Source: Algoriphagus sediminis (GTDB lineage: Bacteria; Bacteroidota; Bacteroidia; Cytophagales; Cyclobacteriaceae). Taken from it: a stretch of 64,000 nt of DNA. Below are positions 45,731-55,900 of this stretch, one piece after another (position 1 is the stretch's first letter; each line of letters begins with the position of its first letter). The stretch is taken from assembly GCF_030403435.1 (NCBI RefSeq), contig NZ_JAUEPH010000001.1, positions 682,001 to 746,000 on the forward strand, in the 5' to 3' direction. The position numbers were made by a program, and so were the translations under genes. Below the pieces are notes generated by a model, which saw only the letters and a program-made list of their open reading frames with translations, was not told where the DNA came from and did not search any database.

Positions 45731-46699
45731 TTAACTCTTCATCAACGCAAATTCCTTAGCAAAGTATGTCAAAATAATCCTTGCTCCTGACCTTTTAATA
45801 CTTAAAAGAGACTCAAGCATAGCACTTCCACCATCTATCCAACCCCTTTCTGCAGAAGCTTTTATCATACTATACTCTCCAGAGACATTATAGGCTGCGA
45901 TTGGTAAATCATAATTTTGGCTGAGGAGTTGGATGATGTCAAGATAGGCTAACGCTGGTTTTACCATGAGGTAGTCTGCACCCTCATTTACATCCAAATC
46001 TGCTTCAATTAAAGCCTCCCGAGAATTTGATGGGTCCATTTGGTAGGTTTTCTTATCTCCAAACTTTGGGGCAGAATCAAGAGCATCTCTAAAAGGGCCA
46101 TAGAAACTGCTGGCATATTTTGCCGTGTAGGACATTATGGAAGTGTCAATAAACCCTGCATTGTCCAACTCCTCTCTAATGAACCCCACTCTTCCATCCA
46201 TCATATCAGAAGGTCCCAGAATATCTACCCCAGCATCCGCTTGGGCAAGAGACATCCGGGCTAAAATTTCAAGTGTTTCATCATTAAGGATTTTACCATC
46301 CTTCACAATACCATCGTGTCCATCACTGTTATACGGGTCCATTGCCACGTCCGACATAAGACAAACCTCTGGAAAGGTTTGCTTTATGGTTTTTAAGGCT
46401 TTTAAATAAAAAGTATTCGGATTATAACTCTCAGTTGCTAAGCTATCCTTGAGCTCTTCTGGATAAGCAGGGAAAACATCAAATGCCTTAATTCCTAGCT
46501 TAAGGCACTCTTCAATTTCCTTGAGCATTAAATCTTCTGAGAAACGAAAAATCCCAGGCATGGAGTCCACTTCTATTTTCTTTTTACTTCCAGACACCAG
46601 AAATAGAGGGAAAATAAAATCATCCGTACTAAGGTTAGTTTCCCTTACCAAATCTCTCACTGCAGCTGATTTTCTATTTCTTCTTGGTCTCTGTAGCAT
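45731..46699 (-). CDS. hemB: Delta-aminolevulinic acid dehydratase (porphobilinogen synthase)
   Basis: The 322-residue cytoplasmic enzyme condenses two 5-aminolevulinate molecules to porphobilinogen. The Schiff-base lysines are Lys194 (YTAKYASSF) and Lys247 (YLMVKPALAYLD). The metal segment reads DVAMDPYNSDGHDG without the cysteines of zinc enzymes, so it should be a magnesium-type HemB. Length is normal. A good promoter lies 18-50 bp upstream. Confidence 0.97.
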   Translation of the reverse strand: MLQRPRRNRKSAAVRDLVRETNLSTDDFIFPLFLVSGSKKKIEVDSMPGIFRFSEDLMLKEIEECLKLGIKAFDVFPAYPEELKDSLATESYNPNTFYLKALKTIKQTFPEVCLMSDVAMDPYNSDGHDGIVKDGKILNDETLEILARMSLAQADAGVDILGPSDMMDGRVGFIREELDNAGFIDTSIMSYTAKYASSFYGPFRDALDSAPKFGDKKTYQMDPSNSREALIEADLDVNEGADYLMVKPALAYLDIIQLLSQNYDLPIAAYNVSGEYSMIKASAERGWIDGGSAMLESLLSIKRSGARIILTYFAKEFALMKS

Positions 46700-46716
46700 A
46701 GTCAGTTATTTTTTTT

Positions 46717-46750
46717 CAAAGGTACAAACAACACTGAACTCTCTAACCAA
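46717..46750 (-). promoter_or_regulatory. Candidate promoter of hemB
   Basis: On the minus strand TTG (46750-46748) is followed after 23 nt by TACCTTTG (46724-46717), a full match to TAnnTTTG. The transcript would start about 15 nt before the hemB ATG, leaving a very short leader. Confidence 0.45.
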
Positions 46751-46819
46751 TGAAATTCCAAAATCTTAAAGCCATTCTAAACCTGGAAAGTTATTATTTT
46801 TAACTAAATCGATAAAGCC

Positions 46820-47788
46820 TTGAAAAAATTCCTCCATTCCATTTTTGATCAATTCTCTTCCCTTGAAATCTTAGATGTCAGGCCTTTTAATCATGACATT
46901 TCAGAGCTCCCTGGATTTCCAAATATTAAAATTTGTACCAAATCTGAATTTAAAAGGCTAAAGTCAAATGGCTTTAATGACCCTGTGGGGAAAGCCATTA
47001 TGGAAAGAATTTATCGCTTAGATAAATTGAAATTAAGCAAGAAGCCTCTTGTCCTCATGGATCAAGGGAAACTACTAATTGCAAAAACTGTTTGGCTTCA
47101 TTTCCAGCCTAACTATGAAATCTATATATACCATGGAGGGATTAATGCATTGCTAAGGGAGGCTCAAGAGTTTTTTAAGCAGAAATTTAATTTCATTGTA
47201 CTTTATGGGAAAACTGGTTCAGGGAAAACTGAGGTACTGGAAAATCTTGAAGAAAAAGGGGCACAAGCCTTAAACCTGGAAAGAATCGCAAGGCATAAGG
47301 GTTCTGGTTTTGGAAACCTCAGAGACAACAAGCAACCGAGTCAAGAAGAATTTGATTTACAAATTACTTTTTCATTAGCTAGGTTCGATCCCAAACGTCC
47401 TATTTTCGTTGAGGCAGAAAGCTTCAGTTTGGGTAAAAATCTACTTCCATTAAACCTAATGGAAAATGTTTCCTCAGGTAAAAGAATCTGGCTGGACCCA
47501 CCAAAAGAAATTCGTGTGAAACGAATCGTTAAGGAATACTTTGGAGTACGAGATGAAAGAATAAAGGAAGAAATAGCCCGGCTGAGAAACAAATTAGGGC
47601 ATGATAAGGCAGAAGAGCTAATTACTAACTTGGAAAAGAAAGCATATGCTCTGGTGGCGGAAGGATTGATAGATTATTTTGATCAGGGGGAATCTTATCA
47701 GATGGAGGATAATGATCGCTATGCTGAAATAATAGGTGAAGTTGATCCTGAAAAAATAGCTGCTACACTTAAAACCAAATACCCCTAA
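46820..47788 (+). CDS. MnmH/SelU-like tRNA-modification protein with degenerate rhodanese part
   Basis: The 322-residue protein starts with TTG, forced because a stop lies five codons upstream and no ATG precedes the conserved region. The P-loop GKTGSGKT is at residues 130-137, followed by NLERIARHKGSGFGNL, the hallmark of the MnmH ATPase-like domain. The first 115 residues should be the rhodanese domain, and LEILDVRPFNHDISELPG keeps its start, but the catalytic Cys of CWRGG is replaced (PLVLMDQGKLLI, about residues 76-87). Normal MnmH swaps sulfur for selenium (via geranyl) in tRNA wobble uridine. This copy may be inactive or changed. Confidence 0.78.
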   Translation: MKKFLHSIFDQFSSLEILDVRPFNHDISELPGFPNIKICTKSEFKRLKSNGFNDPVGKAIMERIYRLDKLKLSKKPLVLMDQGKLLIAKTVWLHFQPNYEIYIYHGGINALLREAQEFFKQKFNFIVLYGKTGSGKTEVLENLEEKGAQALNLERIARHKGSGFGNLRDNKQPSQEEFDLQITFSLARFDPKRPIFVEAESFSLGKNLLPLNLMENVSSGKRIWLDPPKEIRVKRIVKEYFGVRDERIKEEIARLRNKLGHDKAEELITNLEKKAYALVAEGLIDYFDQGESYQMEDNDRYAEIIGEVDPEKIAATLKTKYP

Positions 47789-47931
47789 AAAGGAAATACG
47801 TCTCCCGTAGAAGACGCCACTGCTTAAAAGATCGTCACTTGCGTTACTCTTCGCACCGCTATATCAGGCTTCAATTTCCATGTTTCTTCTCTTCATTTGC
47901 AGAATCCTCGTTCATTCGAACTTTTATCTTT

Positions 47932-47953
47932 AGGCGCTTAATGCGCTTTTTTT
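47932..47953 (+). terminator. Short hairpin and T tract downstream of the MnmH-like gene
   Basis: AGGCGC (47932-47937) and GCGCTT (47943-47948) pair over 6 bp (one G-T) with a 5-nt loop, followed by T residues. It could end the MnmH transcript about 145 nt after its stop. The rest of 47789-47975 shows no gene. Confidence 0.45.
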
Positions 47954-47975
47954 CTCTATCTAAAATAAGAAATTA

Positions 47976-49940
47976 TCAATCATTATCCAAGACTGCATCG
48001 AATCGTAATCCACTGCTTCCTTCACCACGTCCTGTTCGTTTACGTCTACCATACCAGGAGACGATTTTTCCATTGTACCACCTAGTTCTCTGATAGGTCC
48101 CAATCACTTTCACACCTGCTCGGGGAACCTCCTCTTCATTGATATAAAAGGGAGTTTTCTGATCATCTTCTTCATCAATCCCTTCTCTTAAAAGCTGAGT
48201 TCTTGGCCTAATTGCATGCGGATCAAATAACTCAGTGATTCTCGGCATGGAGGCACGCTGAAAATGAATTTCTCGATTCGAGCCATTTTGGTGCACTGGC
48301 ACAAAAGGTATCCAGTTTTCACTTACCGAATTCCCAAGTTGATACCTCAATTGGGCTTTATAAGTAGTAGCTCTATTGACTTCTGGGTTCAGGTTTACCT
48401 CTGGCAAAGCTATTTCAGATTCAGGTTGGCTTTCTTCTACAAGCCTTTTCAGTTCGTGCTCTAAATTCCTAGCGGCTTCATACCCATCAAGGCCTCCACC
48501 CAAACCATTTGGAATACGAGATTCAATAGCCCAAACCATATTTGCCATTTCATCCCGAATTAACTTTATCTCTTCCAAAGGCTCACTTTCTAGAGTTTTT
48601 GCAGCTGATGGTGGAAGAAGTAATCTTTTATCAAACCTTGGAGGACTAAACTCTTCCTGATCATATACCAGAGAATACATATTCCACTCATTCCAGTTAT
48701 CTCCATTCTTATGTGCAGATTCTACGAGAAGATTCTGACCGAAGGTATCGGTAACTAGAATTCCTTCCACTTCCGCAAAACTTCCGGTAGGAACATCATA
48801 GGGAATACAAAGCCAATCATTGCTATAGTGAAGCGCATACTGGGTTACCAAAATTTTTGCTATGTCCGTATCCGAGGCCTTTAAGTTACCCAGATCAATG
48901 GACCCGTCTTCCATCTCCCACCACCTTGAGTTTGGCATTCCTGCAAAGTTTGCCTCGGTAGGAATCCCCGTCAAAACCTCTCGTTTCTTAATTGTAGGGT
49001 CTGCGGGAACTGTCGTTATATTTTTAGGCCCGTCACCACTATCCGAAAGCTCCTTGATGTCAAATGAATACCAATCCAAATGGCCATGAAAATATTCTTC
49101 TGCGGTTAGGGTCGTTTTAGAATCATCACCTTCATCAAGTTCTGCTTCAAAACTATACTCAAGCCTTTCCTGAAACCAACTGGACTCGTTCTCAGTCATT
49201 GGAAGATTCAGCTCCTTGCGAAGAAATTCGATCCATCTTTTTGAAGCATTCTGCAAAAGACTTTTATGTTTTATCAACACAAACTTGTCCTTCGTTGGAT
49301 TCTGATTTGCTGCCAAAACTAAACTAGAAGATACTGAATCTTCTCCTTCTAAAAATGCCCATAGATTGGCACCATTTAATGCACGCCCTGAAAGTGATCT
49401 TAAAAATGACGTGGCTTGCTGAAGGCTAAGCATTCTGGCGGAAGGAATACTTTTTTCTGGTTTATCTTTCTCAGGATTTGGATCCACCTCAGGTATTTCA
49501 AAAGGGAACTTCGCAATAAATGCATCTTTATACATGCCCTCTGAATAACCTAAACTTAATTGTGCTTTGGCTCCCTCTTCATCCAAGAGTTGTAAAAACT
49601 TTCTCCCATAGCGCGCACTTTGTTTTAGATCAAACTTTGGGAAAATTCGTTCCACCCTCGTTTCTAATGGAATATCATCTGAATAGGGCTCTTTTTTTGT
49701 TTTACCTCCTTTATAGGAGGTCATGCGAATAGTATTAATCGCTACTTTGGCAAAAATCGCCGAACCGGCATCCTCTCCTTTCAACTCACCAAACTGATAT
49801 TGCCTTGCCAACATCCAGAGTGGGTCATTTATCTTGGCTGCAAGAGAATCATCAAGCTCCTCTTCCCTGGGCCTTCCTTCGAGCCGATTGTAAGCCCTAA
49901 AGGGCTCACAGGGATGATAATTTATAAGATCCTTAGACAT
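47976..49940 (-). CDS. Large conserved protein of unknown function, giant-gene operon, last visible gene
   Basis: The 654-residue protein has no signal peptide and no membrane helix. A strongly patterned N-terminal region reads DPLWMLARQYQFGELKGEDAG at about residues 36-56, a mark I recall from uncharacterised proteins found beside similar giant genes in other phyla. It also has DWLCIPYDVPTGSFAEVEG in the middle and RTRWYNGKIVSWYGRRKRTG near the end. Its ATG lies 1 nt after the stop of the 2189-residue gene, so it is in the same operon. No catalytic or binding motif is visible. It ends the operon and faces the MnmH-like gene. Confidence 0.85.
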   Translation of the reverse strand: MSKDLINYHPCEPFRAYNRLEGRPREEELDDSLAAKINDPLWMLARQYQFGELKGEDAGSAIFAKVAINTIRMTSYKGGKTKKEPYSDDIPLETRVERIFPKFDLKQSARYGRKFLQLLDEEGAKAQLSLGYSEGMYKDAFIAKFPFEIPEVDPNPEKDKPEKSIPSARMLSLQQATSFLRSLSGRALNGANLWAFLEGEDSVSSSLVLAANQNPTKDKFVLIKHKSLLQNASKRWIEFLRKELNLPMTENESSWFQERLEYSFEAELDEGDDSKTTLTAEEYFHGHLDWYSFDIKELSDSGDGPKNITTVPADPTIKKREVLTGIPTEANFAGMPNSRWWEMEDGSIDLGNLKASDTDIAKILVTQYALHYSNDWLCIPYDVPTGSFAEVEGILVTDTFGQNLLVESAHKNGDNWNEWNMYSLVYDQEEFSPPRFDKRLLLPPSAAKTLESEPLEEIKLIRDEMANMVWAIESRIPNGLGGGLDGYEAARNLEHELKRLVEESQPESEIALPEVNLNPEVNRATTYKAQLRYQLGNSVSENWIPFVPVHQNGSNREIHFQRASMPRITELFDPHAIRPRTQLLREGIDEEDDQKTPFYINEEEVPRAGVKVIGTYQRTRWYNGKIVSWYGRRKRTGRGEGSSGLRFDAVLDND

Positions 49941-49941
49941 A

Positions 49942-52900
49942 CTATTCCTCCTCTGGTTCGTGACCAGTGTTTAAGTGTGTATAATCAATAAAGTACCCAA
50001 GTTTTGTCTCCTCATCCTCCAATTCATCCAGATCGGCACCTTCAGGCTTATCTTGGGCTAGCCTTTTAGCAAACTCTGTATCTCCAAATGCTAAAGCACT
50101 TGTTACAGGAAGCACTTGGGCATACATAGACTCATCAAGCTGATCTGGCTCCACTGCTCTGATTTTTGCTAACTCAAATGCCTCCTCGACACATAAACCC
50201 AGCTCTTCAAAATCCCACTTACCTCTCTTTTCAGGAGGAACAGCAAGCAGTAAATTCTGTGGAGCCCGTGAGTCGGGTTGGTTGTAATGGAAAGCGATGC
50301 CAGTAGTTTGATTTTTCTGTGGAATAATCTCCATCCATTCATCAAGGACTAATCCACAGGCTTGGCCTTGAAGGTTTTCTTTTTCAAAAATCAAAAGAGA
50401 CAAACGATCTCCTTCTGGCTGATAAGAATCAGGGTATTCAGCTCCTAACCAATATTCCCTTTCCGCAACAGGTGGCTGATTGGATGGATCAAAAGGAAGT
50501 TGCAAAGGCTTAAAGCTGATCGTTTCAGTCCCAAATATTTCAGTGAGGAACCCGATAGAATCTACATTTGAAAGTCTGTCTCTAACTAGTGATACACTCG
50601 ATAGCCAATCTTGAAGAAAATTCTCATCATGATGTCTAAGTGGTCCTTCCGACCATGGCATATTCAATTGATCATTAAGATTTGAATGATTCGACACAGT
50701 CACATGGGTCATGACTTTAAAGCCACTACCAAAAAATTTGGTGCCGAATTCCACACTGAAATTAATCCATTTTCCATGATCAGGTTCAAATTCTAGAGCA
50801 GCAAGGCCCTCCTCTGCGAAGGCAATGTTTTCGGCCATTTTACCTTTTGCGGCAATGAGACGCTGGGCCATACCCAAAATATTTTCCTCTCGATCGCTAG
50901 GATAATAACCAGCAAAACCCCAACCCGCCAAGGTGATAAGAGAATTGACTGCCAAAGTTTCTTCAGACTCAGAATAGCTTGTTTTGCCCATTTCAAAAGG
51001 AGCCAAAGAATCTAAAATCGAAGAATACTCAGTTAATGCCTGGGTTATTCTTCCTTTAAGTTCTGTGGTGTCAATCCCAGGAGCTGTCGGACCGAAATTA
51101 CTTTCATCCTCAGGTATTTTATAATCTCGGGCATCAGAGGATCGAGCAGAACCAATTAATTTACCCAAATGCTGAATTAGGGAAATTGTCTCACCAAAAC
51201 TTAAATCACCTGAGGCTGCAGAGGTATTAAACTTAATTTCAATATCTCCATCTTCTCCTGGATGCAAGGATTTCAAAAAGTCGACACATCTAGCGTTGAG
51301 TTCTTCCTGACTTTCCTCTCCTCCAGTGGTAATCAAAAGAACCAAATCTATTGGCTGCATATTCAAGTCGACAAGAGTCATGGGAGATTCCGAATTTCCA
51401 TGGCTCAGCATCCAACTGATTTTTGTGGGATCACCGATTTTTGCGGCAAGCCAGTTATTCAGGGAAGGTTCCATCACACTTCTGGGACTTGGATCAACAC
51501 CCGTCCAAGGACTATCGGTATTGGTTATTTTGGGAATTTGAACAATAGCCCTGTGAGTTACCATTGACCCTTCACGCATGCTGCGGATAATTTCTGGATC
51601 AAGAGGCACCTTACCCTCAGCAATGGCATTGAATACAGCACTGGCCCTTACATGATTCCCTCTGACAAGCTGATAAACCCCTTCAGCAGTAACCAGGTCA
51701 CCAAGGGCATCTAGAGCATCTGCCATATTATCAATCTCATGGATAATTGCTCTCAACTTCTTTCTCTCTAAATTCGGAGTTGAACCTTGTGGGGGATTCG
51801 AAGGGTTTGGAAGCTGCTGTGCAAGATCCCAAGGTGCTCCATTAAAGCTTACACTATTATTATTTACTACGACAAGATTATCCACTAAGGTCTTGTCCTC
51901 ATCGTAATTGGGAATACCTTTGGCTTTAGTCTGAAAATAATCAATCATGGCTAATCCATCGACCACATTAGCCGCTTTTAACGACTCGGATTGGGCTACT
52001 TTGGTAGGGTCTACATCAGCGTCAGAATAGGTAGGAAACTTCCTTCTTAGCCGATAAATATAAACGTCCATCTCAAGCGGCTCGCCTGATTCGGTTTTGT
52101 ATTTTTCATGAAGAGCCCTCTCAAACATGTAACCAAGCATGGCCCCTGTTTCCTGTCCGTTTCCTACACCTTCAAGAAGATGTAGCGCTTTTCGAACTCT
52201 TTGAGAGGTGAGATTTATAGCGAGGGCGTTTTCATTCTCTCCTTTTCCAATTAAAGAATTATGACCCGCCCTCAACACCGCAGCAGTTACCGCGTGATTT
52301 AAACTTTGACCATGAATAAACCCTTGATTACTATCTCTTCTTTTAATTGAATTTCCATTAGGTGATTCTAAGCCTTCTGGCGGATTACTCACCTCCGAAA
52401 TTTTATCGTCATTTACTTCAGGCTTCAAATCATGGACAAAACCGTATGCACCTAAATAGGTACCTGTTGCCTTTTTCTTTCTTAGCTCTCGAAGTCTGAA
52501 ATCTGACAAGCCCGTAAGCCACGCATCCAATCTGTAACTGATTAAATCCAAATGCGAAGAAACTAGTCTCTCAAGGGTAGGAACATCTAGATCCTTGATG
52601 ACATCTAGTGCCTTATCTGCAAAACTTCTACTTTTTTCATAAACTAAGGCACCTCTCACCAAGGTAAGCAAGATGGTATATTGGGTTTTATTTTCTCCAT
52701 CTATATTTACTTTCGGAAGATCTTCGAAAGTTAAATTAGTAGCTGCAGCCAGAGTATTCTGAGTTTTTAACCATTCCAGATAATTACTTCCCTTATCTGT
52801 TTCAACCAATCCTTCCTTCGAAAGACTTGGATCTTGAACCAAATCTCCCAACACAAAATTTCCTTCATTATATCGGTTTTTATAAACTCCGGTTTTTGAT

Positions 52901-55900
52901 ATTGCAGCGGTTTGGGTAGATGTGCTTTTATGGCCAAGCCCTACCAATAATTGACTATAGGTTTTGGCGAGTTCACTTGGGCTATAGACTTTGCTAATAT
53001 TATCCCAATTGATTTTGTGCTCTTCATTACCTTCAGTTTCAGGCTCTAGCCAGCGATTAGCTGCATTTGCACCGAAGCGAAAAAAGAATTCTTTAGAATA
53101 AGGCTCTAGTCCCAAAACCCTCATAAACTCTGCTTGAGGATCTTTCGAGTATTTGCCACTTGTCACACTTAATGCAGGTTCAACCTTTTTGTCATTTAAA
53201 AAAGCTGCTTTAGTCTGCTTTAGAAACCATGACAAATTCTTGAGATAACTTCCTTCGCTACCTTTTTTTGTAGTTCCGCTGATACGGAATTGTTTAATCG
53301 GACTCACTGGAGTCACTCCATAGGGCTGACTATCAACTCTGAAAATAGGAAGAGTCCCAAAAGCCGACACGTGATGTAGCATGAAAAGCATGGTCTCGAT
53401 TTTGTCCGTATTATTGAATAATTCAGGTGCTAAAACCGAGAAGAAATAATTCAAAGTGCTATAATAAAGCGCCCTATTCATAGCTCTTCCCTCGCAAATA
53501 TCTTTTTTGGTATGATTTCGAATATTATCCGTGAGATCTTTTGGAAGCCCTAGTCCTTCTTTAAAAAACTGGCCATCTGTTATACTGAGCTCAAAATCAT
53601 CGATGAAACTATTAGGATGATCAAGTTTTTCTTGGCCAAAGAACGTTTCAAACACTCCATCCAAATCATTGTCCAATGTTTTGTATGGAGATTTAACCTG
53701 GTCTGTATTGTTTGTAGCAGTTCCAGTTGGTAAAAATTCAAGTCCTCCGTCGCTATATAAATGTCCATTAAATAGTGCATCGATCTTTTTCTGCCCCTCA
53801 TTCGCAGTAGTATCTTGAACACCGTAAGCCATCACGAAGTCAAAGCCATTTGCCAGGTCATCCGCATCTAAGGGAATCTTAACTGCCATTCCTGCTTCTA
53901 CCGCCTCTTCAAAATCAAACATCCACTTGATTTTATCAGGAATTTCTAAATCTCCATTTGGCAAGTGCTTAAACCCTTCGACCTGATCCTTGCTAGGGTC
54001 CAACCCAATGGGTAAGGGGTTTGGAATTAGTTTTCCGGTAACTACGTGCTGATAATGACCTCCTCGCTTTGTCACCACTACAAACCTGTCTGGAAGGGCG
54101 TCGGTTGTTGCTCCTTTATCCCAGCTCTTCTCTTTGATTTCAATCTTTGGAGACTTCGGGAAAGTCAATTCTGGTTTAAAAGGAAGATTTAAACTCTCAA
54201 GATTATTTTGATAGTATTCGTAAATAATCTTCCCCGATTTATTCACCATCTCAGCCAATGATTTTGCCTCTTCAATGATCAAACGATCTTTTGAACTCAT
54301 CGCCAATTTTTTGAGGTGATCCAAAAGCAGACGCAAATATTCTAATCCCTCGTCAAGGGTAGCTTTATTCTCAAGGCAAGGAGAGAATTTATTCGATTTG
54401 AGGATTTTTTTGATTCTTTCTGCTGAACTGTTAAATCGTTTCTTTGTCTCTTTTAACCAATCACCTGGGTCTCTCACAGGAAATTCCTTCCCTTTTAGAT
54501 CTAAAGATTCAAAAAAGAATTCTTTTAACTCATTCTGGATTACTGGCACCTTATCAGATTTCACCTCATCCGGTTCCATGGCCTTAATGATGTAAGCGCC
54601 TCTCCGAACTCCCAGACTTGTAGCAGCGGCTCGCCAAGCTCCAATTTTCGCTTCATCCCTTGCACTTCCTGTATTGCGATATACTTCATAATAGAAATCT
54701 TTAGCTATCGATTCTTCTTCTTTAGTGATTCGCTCGTCATGATTATCAATAGCTACATCATCCGGGTAAATCCTTACCCAAAGCTCATTTACCTCAACTG
54801 TTTTGGGAACAAAAACCACCCTGTCCTTTAAAACTGAATGAAATCTATCCTTAGGATCATTTACATCAGTCAACTGATCCAAAATGCTGTTTTCAATTCT
54901 TGAAAGCATTTCATCTGTTTGCTCTTTGGTCTCCTGAGCAGATGGCAAAGGATTGGCTTCAAGAATGTTATTTACCTGATCCCTAAGGCTGAAGTATGAA
55001 CTTTTTACTTTGTTCATCTGAGATCTAGGTAGAATAGGAGTTTTGGAAGCAGAAGTCTCGATTTTCTTTTGAACCTCAGCCAATTCTTTCTTCAATACCT
55101 CCAGCTGCTTCTTATGATCTGTAGTAGGTTTCTTGATTCGATTCCTCGCCGTGATCATAGTGTTTCTGGTATTAAAACCAGCTATGGCACTTCTCTTCAA
55201 AGCTTCAGTGCCTAGGATTTGAGTATCCAGCTTGATCCTTCCTGGTTCTAGTTCTCGAAGGGAGTTTAAAAGCTGTGTGATGGAGTTATTCAAAATGGTC
55301 ATTGATCTTTTCTCAGTTGGATTGATCAATGGAATTTTGCTTGCTCTCTTTTGATAGCTGACTGCCTGATTCTTCAAACTTCCGTAGGAAGATTTCATTT
55401 TGTTCATTTCTTCTACGGACCCATCAAGTGGAATTTTTGCCTTAGCCTCGATTTGCTTCAGTTGGTTTACGATGCTTTTTTGTTGACTCAGGTAGGTTTT
55501 TGATGACAGTTTCTTGCGGTTGAGTGCCATCAACAGACGGGTGAGCTTGGTAATCATGGCATGTAATTGAGAAACCGGAAATTTCTTCAATTGCTTATTT
55601 GCCTCAAGGGCTGGAGCATGAGTCTCCTTAATCTTTTTCTGGAGATCATTGATCTTTTTTCGCAAAGCATGTTCTTCGGCTCGCAAGTCCTTTTCTCCTG
55701 TAAATCCATTTTTGAAATCTTGAAGTCTTACATTCCCGCTTTTATGCTGCTTTTTAATAAAAGTAATCTGACTCTCGATTTTCTTTATGGTAGCATCTGT
55801 GGCTTCAAAATATGGTGACTCAGCTAGCTTATCAATTTCCCCTAGTATTGTGTCGATTTTTTCCAATTCAGGCTCAAGCGTCTTTGCATTCACCTTTGTG

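Noticed and set aside
47839-48093. A + strand frame of 84 codons after the MnmH-like gene
   Set aside because: It overlaps the end of the 654-residue gene in antisense and has no recognisable domain or start context; it is best explained as a shadow frame.
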